5,070 bases of DNA from Candidatus Nanohalarchaeota archaeon (GTDB taxonomy: Archaea > EX4484-52 > B79-G9): positions 1 through 5,070 of the forward strand of contig QMVA01000128.1 in NCBI GenBank assembly GCA_003660865.1, read 5' to 3'. A program made the translations under genes and the position numbers. The notes under the pieces are model-generated. The model saw only the letters and a list, made by a program, of their open reading frames with translations. It searched no databases and was not told the DNA's origin. This document shows positions 1 to 5,027 of this stretch, one piece after another (position 1 is the first letter of the stretch; each line of letters starts with the position of its first letter).

Positions 1-7
1 GGAATTA

Positions 8-152
8 GGAATTGGGTACCAATTCCGCAATCCTAAAAATCGCAGATTTTTAAGGATCCGGACAAATCACATCGATTTGTTGGATGCTAAAATTGCATAG
101 CAATTTTAAGCATATGGTGAAGATATTTGTCCATTTTTGGCTTTGCCAAAAA
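8..152. repeat. Tandem array of five short hairpins
   Basis: Five inverted repeats lie almost end to end. (1) 8-15 pairs with 19-26, a perfect 8-bp stem with loop GTA. (2) 31-41 pairs with 45-56, 11 bp with one extra A on the right arm and loop GCA. (3) 62-68 pairs with 74-80, 7 bp with a 5-base loop, flanked by TCC at 57-59 and GGA at 82-84. (4) 84-96 pairs with 100-113, 13 bp with one extra A and loop ATA. (5) 134-141 pairs with 145-152, a perfect 8-bp stem with loop TTT. The stems differ in sequence, so these are not copies of one repeat. The array may begin upstream of the window. Its function is not known: it could be a structured transcript, a terminator or REP-like cluster, or part of a mobile element or replication region. 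Confidence 0.75.
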
Positions 153-324
153 GCTGGGCATGTAAGTGCCATGAAATAGTTATGTCTTCAACTATAGTTA
201 CCTTAACGACTAGATCTACAAGCCACCTGATTCTCTTTTCATTCAAAATCACCAACACAACAGAAGACGAAACAAAACACTTAAGAAAAAGCATCTTAAG
301 AAACATTACCCACAACCCGCATAA
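153..324. other. Gene-free stretch upstream of the AMMECR1 gene
   Basis: No reading frame here on either strand has a convincing start, ribosome binding site or protein-like composition. The short open frames lack the A/C-ending codon pattern of the real genes nearby, and those on the minus strand run straight through the hairpin array. The stretch contains a perfect 10-base palindrome at 190-199 and the hairpin listed separately at 280-300. I see no tRNA or other recognisable RNA gene. Confidence 0.5.
280..300. repeat. 7-bp hairpin upstream of the AMMECR1 promoter
   Basis: CTTAAGA at 280-286 pairs perfectly with TCTTAAG at 294-300 around a 7-base A-rich loop. It lies about 25 bases upstream of the TATA-like box. 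It could be an operator or the end of an upstream transcript. Nothing in the sequence decides between these. Confidence 0.4.
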
Positions 325-331
325 TTATAAA
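325..331 (+). promoter_or_regulatory. TATA box for the AMMECR1-family gene
   Basis: TTATAAA at 325-331 is centred about 27 bases before the ATG at 355, the usual archaeal distance from TATA box to transcription start. There is no Shine-Dalgarno sequence between box and start; the spacer is nearly all A and C. Transcription is therefore inferred to begin at or very near the start codon, giving a leaderless mRNA. The box is nearly symmetrical, so a minus-strand role cannot be excluded. Confidence 0.55.
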
Positions 332-354
332 CATCCAAAACCAAAAAAAACAAT

Positions 355-978
355 ATGGACATAAATCAAAACACATCCTCAAAACTCACAAAAGAACAGG
401 GCGAACATCTCATAAAAGAAGCAAGAAAATACCTCCAGTCCCTCCTATCCGGGAAAGACCACAAAATATCCTCAAGCGAAGAATGGCTAAACAAAAGATA
501 CGGTCTCTTCGTAACCCTCCACACCCACCCCACCCACGACCTTCGCGGCTGCATCGGCTTCACAGAACCCATCTACCCACTCCACAAAGCCCTAAAAGAA
601 GCAGCATCCTCAGCAGCCCTCTACGACCCAAGATTCCCAAAAGTCACAAAAGAAGAACTAAACAACCTCATAATCGAAATATCCATCCTCACACCCCCGC
701 AAATCATCCCCCACCAGACCCCAAAAGAACTCCTCGAAAAAATCACACCAAAAAAAGACGGCCTTATACTAAAAACAGAAACAGCCCACGGCCTCTTCCT
801 CCCACAGGTCTGGGACCAACTCCCAAAAAAAACCGAATTCCTGGAAAACCTCTCATACAAAGCAGGCCTATTCGACAAAGACGCATGGCAACACAAAGAC
901 ACAGAAATCTACAAATTCCATGTACAGATATTCGAAGAAAGCGCACCAAACAGCAAAATAACAGAAATCAAAGAATAA
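355..978 (+). CDS. AMMECR1-domain protein (TIGR00296 / PH0010 family)
   Basis: This complete 207-residue soluble protein is the size of archaeal stand-alone AMMECR1 proteins. The family hallmark LRGCIG is at residues 63-68. It is followed by YDPRFP (about 90-95), the ISILTPP segment (109-115) and LFLPQVWDQLP (147-157), all in the expected order. The molecular function of archaeal AMMECR1 proteins is unsettled. In many prokaryotes the family is genomically linked to a Memo-like protein and a radical SAM protein (the AmmeMemoRadiSam group), but neither partner is visible here. The hallmark Cys67 is the residue usually suggested as functional. The ATG at 355 is chosen because it fits the TATA spacing and gives a normal N-terminus with a predicted helix (TKEQGEHLIKEARKYL). 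The gene is intact and monocistronic as far as can be seen, and uses mostly A- and C-ending codons. Family assignment is secure; the cellular role is not. Confidence 0.93.
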   Translation: MDINQNTSSKLTKEQGEHLIKEARKYLQSLLSGKDHKISSSEEWLNKRYGLFVTLHTHPTHDLRGCIGFTEPIYPLHKALKEAASSAALYDPRFPKVTKEELNNLIIEISILTPPQIIPHQTPKELLEKITPKKDGLILKTETAHGLFLPQVWDQLPKKTEFLENLSYKAGLFDKDAWQHKDTEIYKFHVQIFEESAPNSKITEIKE

Positions 979-1079
979 ACCCCGCCCACTTCCAAAAAAA
1001 CAACCAACAAGCAAAACCAAACATATAGCGATACACGAAGTAATTCTCGAAGAAAATTATTTTGGTGAAAGCGTAACCG

Positions 1080-1099
1080 TAACAGTTTATTGCCTGTTA
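1080..1099. repeat. Short inverted repeat between convergent genes
   Basis: TAACAG at 1080-1085 pairs with CTGTTA at 1094-1099 across an 8-base spacer. It lies between the 3' ends of the AMMECR1 gene and the convergent small membrane-protein gene. A T-rich run sits just upstream at about 1058-1064. It might help end transcription, but archaeal terminators depend mainly on T-tracts, so this is weak. Confidence 0.25.
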
Positions 1100-1147
1100 T
1101 GTTCCAACTAACCAATTTCAACAAATCAGCGAAGAGCAAAACAGATA

Positions 1148-1396
1148 TTATTTATTCATATTTACTTCTTGAGCAGTTTTATAACCATCATAAGCAAAGA
1201 GAATAGATAAAACAAAGGAATCTAACCACATCATTGGAGGTATTTGTTGAGACGACATCATTGCGAACAAAATGACCCCCCAAAGTACTAATGCTATACC
1301 AAAACCAACTCTCTTACCAACATAAACATAACCGAGTCCTGACAATAACAAATTCAAAATAGCGGCCAGCCACGGTTTTTTTATTACTTTGGTCAT
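1148..1396 (-). CDS. Small TM2-like three-helix membrane protein
   Basis: This 82-residue protein has three predicted membrane segments at about residues 9-26, 32-47 and 56-70. The N-terminal pattern KKPWLAAILNLLLSGLGYVYVGK is the 'KxPxLAxxLxxxxPGLGxxYxGK' signature seen in many small archaeal membrane proteins related to the TM2 domain, although the usual Pro before Gly is Ser here. The C-terminus, with Asp-Gly-Tyr-Lys-Thr-Ala-Gln-Glu-Val-Asn, matches the DxYKxAxxxN tail common in this group. The biochemical role is unknown. The start ATG (1394-1396) is supported by an upstream G-rich site and a TATA box at the right distance. The gene is convergent with the AMMECR1 gene and divergent from the Mrp operon. 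Its codons are more T- and G-rich than those of the plus-strand genes, so it escapes the A/C bias. Confidence 0.78.
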   Translation of the reverse strand: MTKVIKKPWLAAILNLLLSGLGYVYVGKRVGFGIALVLWGVILFAMMSSQQIPPMMWLDSFVLSILFAYDGYKTAQEVNMNK

Positions 1397-1400
1397 TATA

Positions 1401-1408
1401 ATCCCTTC
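1401..1408 (-). promoter_or_regulatory. Ribosome binding site for the TM2-like gene
   Basis: On the minus strand the sequence reads GAAGGGAT, ending four bases before the ATG. It is a moderate match to the Shine-Dalgarno consensus and supports the start at 1396. Confidence 0.45.
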
Positions 1409-1430
1409 TATAAAATATCAATCAAACATC

Positions 1431-1442
1431 TATATAAATATA
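1431..1442 (-). promoter_or_regulatory. TATA box of the TM2-like gene
   Basis: On the minus strand 1442-1431 reads TATATTTATATA and contains the classic archaeal TTTATATA core. It is centred about 40 bases upstream of the ATG, so transcription would start near 1410, leaving a short leader that includes the ribosome binding site. This is the best-matching archaeal promoter in the window. Confidence 0.6.
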
Positions 1443-1478
1443 CCGACACGCCAGATATGGAAAATATTCGTTAAAAGC

Positions 1479-1530
1479 GTACTTTTTTGATGACTTCAAA
1501 TCCACATGTCAAGTACTAAAACGCAAGTCA
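1479..1530. promoter_or_regulatory. Two interleaved inverted repeats in the divergent intergenic region
   Basis: GTACTT (1479-1484) is the inverse complement of AAGTAC (1511-1516), and TGACTT (1491-1496) is the inverse complement of AAGTCA (1525-1530). The order arm1-arm2-arm1'-arm2' cannot form two nested hairpins but could form an H-type pseudoknot in RNA. Alternatively these are four half-sites (CTT/AAG core) for a DNA-binding regulator between the divergent small-membrane-protein gene and the Mrp operon. Each arm is only six bases, so chance is possible. Confidence 0.3.
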
Positions 1531-1613
1531 ATGATTATATATGCAATAAAACCAAGGGTTAGCGGATAATCTGATATCACGGAAAAAATAATTATACAAA
1601 ACACACCAAAATC

Positions 1614-1620
1614 TTTATTA
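1614..1620 (+). promoter_or_regulatory. Likely TATA box of the Mrp operon
   Basis: TTTATTA at 1614-1620 is centred 29 bases before the ATG at 1646, and no Shine-Dalgarno sequence precedes that ATG. This matches the leaderless arrangement of the AMMECR1 gene. An alternative AT-rich box at about 1590-1597 would give a leader of some 25 bases. Confidence 0.42.
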
Positions 1621-1645
1621 CAAACCTCACCCAAAATAATAACTC

Positions 1646-2118
1646 ATGCACAAATTCAGCGTATCATTCCTCCTCTTACTGGCAACGTGGCTCCTGATGA
1701 CAGGCGCGCCCATAACCCTCGAGCTCATCGTAGGCATAACAGCATCACTCATCATCGCTCACCTCTGCAACAAATTCATGTTCTACGAATCCTCCTACCG
1801 GCTCTTCAACCCCAAATCCCTCCTGAACCCCGGCATCTACACAATCATCCTCATAGGCTCAGAAATAAAATCCTACATCACAACAGCATCATCAATAATC
1901 ACAGGCAGCATCAACCCCACGATAATCAGGACACCCACAACCCAGACCACAGACTTCACAAAAACACTAGTCGCAAACTCAATAACAATGACCCCAGGAC
2001 CCTCACCCTAAAAATCGACAAAAACCACCACGACCTCTACATCCACTGCCTCAACTACAATCCAAAAAAAGACATCTCAACCTAACTCGAAAAACACGCA
2101 AAAAACGTGATTTCATGA
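1646..2118 (+). pseudogene. Mrp antiporter subunit E (MbhA-like), frameshifted and with an in-frame stop
   Basis: This is the MrpE/MnhE subunit of an Mrp-type Na+/H+ antiporter module, or MbhA in the membrane arm of Mbh-type hydrogenases. The first frame gives about 118 good residues: an N-terminal membrane pair with WLLMTG and TLELIVGI (to about residue 38), then the segment ending VANSITMTPG that is diagnostic of the family. It then hits TAA at 2009-2011. Reading resumes in the -1 frame from 1999 as TLTLKIDKNHHDLYIHCLN, exactly what should follow TPG, so one base appears lost near 1997-2000. That frame meets a further TAA at 2083-2085 where a sense codon such as Tyr is expected. It then continues LEKHAKN to TGA at 2116-2118, overlapping the mrpF start as ATGA. 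The reconstructed length, about 158 residues, is normal for the family. This is either a recently decayed gene or one with sequence errors. Confidence 0.82.
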
Positions 2119-2351
2119 TAATAGAATCCATATTCATAACCACAGCCCACCTATTAACAATAAGGACAATAATAAGCCCCACATACGCAGACCATGTAAT
2201 ATCAATAGACACCCTCACAAACATCATAATACTCTTCATGGTCGCATACTCAATCAACATAAAAAACCCCATGTACCTCGACACCGCTCTACTCTTCGCA
2301 ATGATACCATACGTCGACGTAATCGCAATCGCAAAACTGGTGAATAAATGA
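2115..2351 (+). CDS. Mrp antiporter subunit F (MbhB-like)
   Basis: This complete 78-residue protein has three membrane helices, the normal length for MrpF/MnhF/MbhB. It is a small integral membrane subunit of the Mrp cation/proton antiporter module. The core motif SPTYADHVISIDTLTN (residues 21-36) matches the family pattern GPTxADRVxAxDxLxN. Asp32 aligns with the Asp essential for Na+ resistance in Bacillus MrpF. The YLDTALLFA segment (54-62) is also conserved. Minor departures are His27 in place of the usual Arg and IPYVDV in the last helix. The ATG overlaps the reconstructed mrpE stop (ATGA), with GTGAT at 2107-2111 as ribosome binding site; the next gene overlaps in the same way. The frame is undamaged although its upstream neighbour is broken. 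Confidence 0.9.
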   Translation: MIIESIFITTAHLLTIRTIISPTYADHVISIDTLTNIIILFMVAYSINIKNPMYLDTALLFAMIPYVDVIAIAKLVNK

Positions 2352-2644
2352 TACATGAAACCCTCCTCACAATCGCGGCACTATCAGCCCTCATCGGCGC
2401 AATCGGCTTCTTCCGCCTGCCTGACTTCTACACAAGAGTCCACGCAGCAACCATGGTCACAATCGGCGGCGCATGCCTGGCACTCACAGCACTCGCCCTC
2501 CACATCCACACAACAGCCGGCCTCAGCGCACCATACACAATAAAAATCCTCATGATAATCGCATTCATCTTCATAACCAACCCAACAGGCAGCCACGCCC
2601 TCACAGACGCCGCCATGAAACAGGCATCAGGCCAAGAAAACTAA
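2348..2644 (+). CDS. Mrp antiporter subunit G (MbhC-like)
   Basis: This complete 98-residue three-helix membrane protein belongs to the MrpG/MnhG/PhaG family. The signature RLPDFYTRVHAAT is at residues 23-35, and the C-terminal TNPTGSHALTDAA at 77-89 is equally characteristic. Subunits E, F and G together support cation transport by the Mrp/Mbh membrane arm. The ATG overlaps the mrpF stop (ATGA), with GGTGA at 2339-2343 as ribosome binding site, so translation is coupled. The gene has no internal damage. In Mbh operons the next gene is MbhD, but here an unrelated gene follows after 22 bases. Confidence 0.93.
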   Translation: MIHETLLTIAALSALIGAIGFFRLPDFYTRVHAATMVTIGGACLALTALALHIHTTAGLSAPYTIKILMIIAFIFITNPTGSHALTDAAMKQASGQEN

Positions 2645-2666
2645 CAAAAAACGACCTCGACACAAA

Positions 2667-3374
2667 GTGATAACAATTAACAAAACAAGAAAAACCATAG
2701 AAAATGCAAAATTCCATCTGCAGATATACAGTATGATCACCATAGTATTAGCAATCTTAATCTCAATCATGCAATACATAAAAACATTCCCTGCCTTCAA
2801 TACATCCCTGGTACCCGCCATAATACTCGGATCCGTAATCGGCTCAACAATACTCTACACACCATTTCTGATATACAGCAAAATCCAAAGCATAAAAAAC
2901 AACAAAAAAGCAGCGATAAAAATCAACGAATACCTCAACGCAATCAACATCATACACACCACAATCAGCAAAAAATTCTTAGGCAAAAAAATAAAAACAC
3001 GTGATTTCGACAAACTAGGCATCAGCTATATACCATTTGAAACCGTAGAAATATACATGTTCGACATAGAACTCAGCACCAAAAATACAGACACTGGCAA
3101 CATCCCACGAAAAGACAGGAAACAAAAAACAAAAAGACACATCAAAGAATACATAAAAACCAGCATAAGACCCGAAATCTCTGGTCAATGCAGATTCATT
3201 AATTTTTACCCAAAAAACCACGATAAAAACACATCAGACAACGACACACTAACAATAGGCATAGAGCAGTCAACAGCACTAAAATACCCAAAAGACGTAT
3301 ATGAATCACTGGTAAAAATAAAAGACGAACTCATTGAATACCAACAAAAAACAAAAACAGGTAACGAATTATGA
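2667..3374 (+). CDS. Unrecognised two-helix membrane protein inserted in the Mrp operon
   Basis: I do not recognise this 235-residue protein. It has two predicted membrane helices near the N-terminus, at about residues 22-38 and 47-71. A long, highly charged Lys/Asn-rich soluble part follows, containing a basic stretch (residues 148-163, RKDRKQKTKR) and a helical Lys/Glu-rich tail (209-230). The single Cys is at 175. The GTG start at 2667 lacks a ribosome binding site, so a later start such as Met23 is possible, though it would begin at the first helix. Its stop overlaps the ATG of the MbhD fragment (ATGA), so it is integrated into the coupled operon. It occupies the place where the N-terminal two thirds of MbhD should be. 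Codon use resembles the neighbours, though with more T. It may be an accessory subunit or an insertion that displaced MbhD. Confidence 0.7.
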   Translation: MITINKTRKTIENAKFHLQIYSMITIVLAILISIMQYIKTFPAFNTSLVPAIILGSVIGSTILYTPFLIYSKIQSIKNNKKAAIKINEYLNAINIIHTTISKKFLGKKIKTRDFDKLGISYIPFETVEIYMFDIELSTKNTDTGNIPRKDRKQKTKRHIKEYIKTSIRPEISGQCRFINFYPKNHDKNTSDNDTLTIGIEQSTALKYPKDVYESLVKIKDELIEYQQKTKTGNEL

Positions 3375-3481
3375 CACAACCAACCCCTCTAGAAACCCAG
3401 ACATTCACACTACCGCTACTCATAACCATACTGACAGCAATAATCGCAATCCACAAGACAGAAAGAAGAGAAGAAGCATGA
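3371..3481 (+). pseudogene. C-terminal fragment of MbhD (DUF4040-like antiporter subunit)
   Basis: This frame encodes 36 residues: a hydrophobic helix TFTLPLLITILTAIIAI and then HKTERREEA. Its position, one hydrophobic helix followed by a basic KTERREE tail, and its ATGA overlap with mbhE fit the last third of MbhD, which corresponds to the C-terminal part of MrpA. A full MbhD has about 80-100 residues and three helices. The first two helices and the acidic region before the last helix are absent, and the frame is closed by TAA at 3362-3364. It may be a truncated remnant or a reduced gene still translated by coupling to the preceding stop. The assignment rests mainly on gene order and a short match. 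Confidence 0.55.
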
Positions 3482-3777
3482 AACTCGTACCAATATTCGG
3501 CCTCATCATATTCACAACACTCATGCTATACGCAGTATCCGACCTCCCAATAACCCCTCACGGCGTAAAACAACACTCCTAAAAAAACGCCCTCGAAAAA
3601 ACCGGCTCCGCAAACGCAGTCAATGCAATAGTCTGGGACTTTCGCGCATACGACTCCCTGGGCGAAGAGACAGTCCTCTTCGCAGCAGTCATCGCAGTCT
3701 TCCTGATTGTCCACAAAAAAAGCGAATTCAAACTAAAAACCCTGAAAAATCACATCTCAAAAACAAAACAAAAATAA
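3478..3777 (+). pseudogene. MbhE (MrpA C-terminal-like) subunit with an in-frame TAA
   Basis: The reading frame gives 34 residues, including a membrane helix and LYAVSDLP (residues 17-24), then TAA at 3580-3582. It then continues in the same frame for 64 residues: NALEKTG, VWDFRAYDSLGEETVLFAAV (about 52-71), a second hydrophobic helix and a basic tail ending at TAA 3775-3777. Both halves match MbhE, the small protein homologous to the extreme C-terminus of MrpA; the DFRxYDxLGEETV motif is diagnostic. The total of 99 codons is the normal size. The stop falls in a variable loop before NALEKTG. The start is the ATG overlapping the MbhD fragment (ATGA); the open frame upstream of it is only the shadow of that fragment. 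Whether the two halves could be made separately is unknown. Confidence 0.83.
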
Positions 3778-3855
3778 CCTCTTATCTGGTGGGTGAAAGC
3801 ACAGGGACAATGCGCTTGATAAAATTAGAATCAAAAAAATCAACAGCGAATTAAC
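3778..3855 (+). other. Non-coding gap splitting the coupled operon
   Basis: These 78 bases lie between the mbhE stop and the mrpB start, where every other old junction in the operon overlaps or nearly so. The left part, about 3787-3810, is G-rich (GGTGGGTGAAAGC), unlike the A/C-rich coding strands. The right part has an AT-rich stretch at 3816-3826 that could act as an internal TATA box, but it is about 34 bases from the ATG, further than ideal. No ribosome binding site precedes mrpB. It looks like inserted or rearranged DNA. Confidence 0.4.
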
Positions 3856-3861
3856 ATGGAC

Positions 3862-3895
<34 letters not shown>

Positions 3896-4264
3896 CAATC
3901 ACATGCATAATGTTTCCATTCATAATGCTCTTCGGTACATACACAGCCCTCCACAGCCACGTCACCCCAGGCGGCGGCTTCCCCGCGGGCGCAACAATCG
4001 CAACCGCCTTCACCCTCCTCGTCCTCACCTTCAGGGAATCCGAAGTAGAAGACAGATTCCCGAGATAAAGCTCATAGACATAAAAAGCATAGCAAGCCTC
4101 GCACTCCTCGCAATAACACTCTTCGAATTCGCACTCAGGGACATAATAATACAATACCAGATCCCGATGACAATCTGATCCGGCGGCGACACAATCTTCG
4201 CAAACATCTTCAGAAGCATAATAACCACAACCGGCATCATAATCATCACCTACTCACTAACAAA

Positions 4265-4270
4265 AGAGGA
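4265..4270 (+). promoter_or_regulatory. Ribosome binding site that favours ATG 4280
   Basis: AGAGGA lies directly against an ATG at 4271 but nine bases before the ATG at 4280. Only the second has workable spacing, and it also overlaps the mrpB stop as ATGA, so 4280 is preferred. Confidence 0.5.
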
Positions 4271-4279
4271 ATGGAAAAA

Positions 4280-4636
4280 ATGAAAGAGACAATCATAAGC
4301 ATAGGACATGCATTCATCCCAAACAAAAACACCCTGAAGATATTCGCAATATTCATAATACTCTTCTTCGCAACACTAAAAAACAACCCCGTAGAATCCG
4401 CAGTAACCTACCTCACCCCCCTCAAACTCCACCACTACCACGAACTGCTCGCCCCATTCACACCTGACAACCATGAATTCGGCACAGAAAAATACTGCAT
4501 AGAAGCAACAGGGATAATCAAATGCTTCACACTCTACCCAAAAGAAAACATACAAAACATAAGTTCCTGGTACATAATATCAGCAATCTCAGCAGGCCTC
4601 ATCATGCGCTTCACACCAGGAGGTAAAGACCTATGA
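4280..4636 (+). CDS. Unrecognised two-helix membrane protein between MrpB and MrpC
   Basis: This protein of 118 residues (121 if ATG 4271 is used) has a membrane helix near the N-terminus, about residues 19-34 (KIFAIFIILFFATL), and another near the C-terminus, about 97-111 (SWYIISAISAGLIM). The tail is RFTPGGKDL. The loop of about 60 residues between them has His-His-Tyr-His and two Cys (about residues 73 and 82), which could form a disulfide if the loop faces outside. I do not recognise a family. It could be a lineage-specific subunit of an Mbh/Ehb-type complex; some Ehb operons carry small extra membrane subunits, but I cannot confirm a match. It is coupled on both sides by ATGA overlaps and is intact, which argues for it being an established member of the operon. 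Its last codons contain the ribosome binding site of mrpC. Confidence 0.72.
   Translation: MKETIISIGHAFIPNKNTLKIFAIFIILFFATLKNNPVESAVTYLTPLKLHHYHELLAPFTPDNHEFGTEKYCIEATGIIKCFTLYPKENIQNISSWYIISAISAGLIMRFTPGGKDL
4618..4624 (+). promoter_or_regulatory. Strong ribosome binding site for mrpC
   Basis: AGGAGGT, a perfect Shine-Dalgarno match, sits eight bases before the ATG at 4633. It doubles as the Pro-Gly-Gly codons of the preceding gene. It fixes the mrpC start. Confidence 0.75.
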
Positions 4637-4920
4637 TAATAGTCTACTCATTCACAGCAGCAGAAATCCTCATAGTCCTCGGAACTTATGCCCTCCTCGC
4701 AAAAGACAACCTTATCAAAAAAAAAATCGGCCTCGGAATCTTCACAGACGATATCCACCTCCTAAACAGCTTCTCAAGAAAATGGCTCATATACATAACA
4801 ACCCTCGAAACCTATCCCCTCATCACAATAGCAGCAGTCCTCACATCAGCCCTGACACGCGCATACTCCCTCAAGCATACTATAGTTAACGTCGTTACTA
4901 AATGGACAAATTTAACCTAA
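4633..4920 (+). pseudogene. Mrp antiporter subunit C (MbhG-like), diverged and truncated at the 3' end
   Basis: MrpC/MnhC/MbhG is a NuoK-like three-helix subunit of the antiporter module. The first half matches well: helix 1 (residues 4-23), then NLIKKKIGLGIFTDDIHLL (about 26-44), the family's NLIxxxxGLxxxxxxxxLL signature. After this the match weakens. TTLETYPLITIAAV followed by LTRAYSLKHTIVNVV (about residues 73-87) resembles the DPLxxAxxLTxIVI segment, but the key Asp-Pro is absent. The expected last helix is missing, and the frame ends at TAA 4918-4920 after a T-richer tail unlike the rest. At 95 residues it is about 15-30 short of the family. The poly-A run at 4717-4726 is prone to slippage. 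It is an open frame, so it may still be translated, but probably not as a normal subunit. Confidence 0.68.
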
Positions 4921-4941
4921 GACCAAGAGACGTTAATCTAT
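4882..4941. repeat. 12-bp inverted repeat at the truncated end of mrpC
   Basis: Bases 4882-4893 pair with 4929-4941 over 12 bp, with only T4937 bulged, across a 35-base spacer. It contains the perfect 8-base core TTAACGTC / GACGTTAA. It begins where the mrpC coding match and A/C-rich composition end, and encloses the new stop codon. It could be a transcription-end hairpin, the scar of a rearrangement, or an end of a mobile element. Confidence 0.6.
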
Positions 4942-4977
4942 CCGGGGAAATCGCAGATAGTGTCATATGACCCCTAC

Positions 4978-4986
4978 ATAAAAATA
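4978..4986 (+). promoter_or_regulatory. Possible TATA box for the gene at the right edge
   Basis: ATAAAAATA at 4978-4986 lies about 46 bases before the ATG at 5028. Transcription would begin near 5008, leaving a short leader that includes the ribosome binding site. Confidence 0.35.
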
Positions 4987-5016
4987 AGATGGCCATAATG
5001 TATATGGTCAATATGT

Positions 5017-5024
5017 GGGGTGAT
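5017..5024 (+). promoter_or_regulatory. Ribosome binding site of the right-edge gene
   Basis: GGGGTGAT precedes the ATG at 5028 by three bases and includes GGTGAT, an extended match to the archaeal anti-Shine-Dalgarno, like the GGTGA sites inside the Mrp operon. Confidence 0.5.
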
Positions 5025-5027
5025 TTG

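Noticed and set aside
1..156. CRISPR array
   Set aside because: The hairpins have different sequences and no regular spacers; there is no repeated unit.
106..315. Minus-strand 69-codon open frame
   Set aside because: It needs a TTG start, lacks a ribosome binding site and runs through the palindromic array, so its amino acids are dictated by the inverted repeats.
137..364. 75-codon open frame before the AMMECR1 gene
   Set aside because: It starts inside hairpin 5, has no ribosome binding site, overlaps the AMMECR1 promoter and start, and has no protein-like pattern.
483..1028. 181-codon open frame, Arg/Pro/His-rich
   Set aside because: It is the +2 shadow of the AMMECR1 gene; its composition is an artefact of A/C-rich codons read out of frame.
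2384..2616. Cys-rich minus-strand frames opposite mrpG
   Set aside because: They are antisense shadows: GCA/ACA-rich codons read backwards give Cys and Val; mrpG is clearly the real gene.
3334..3477. N-terminal extension of MbhE upstream of ATG 3478
   Set aside because: The open frame there is the shadow of the MbhD fragment; the MbhE family starts at the helix following 3478 and the ATGA overlap supports it.
4176..4178. TGA as selenocysteine or Trp codon
   Set aside because: TGA is the regular stop in the ATGA overlaps of this operon, TGG is used for Trp elsewhere, and the same gene has a frameshift, so mutation is simpler.
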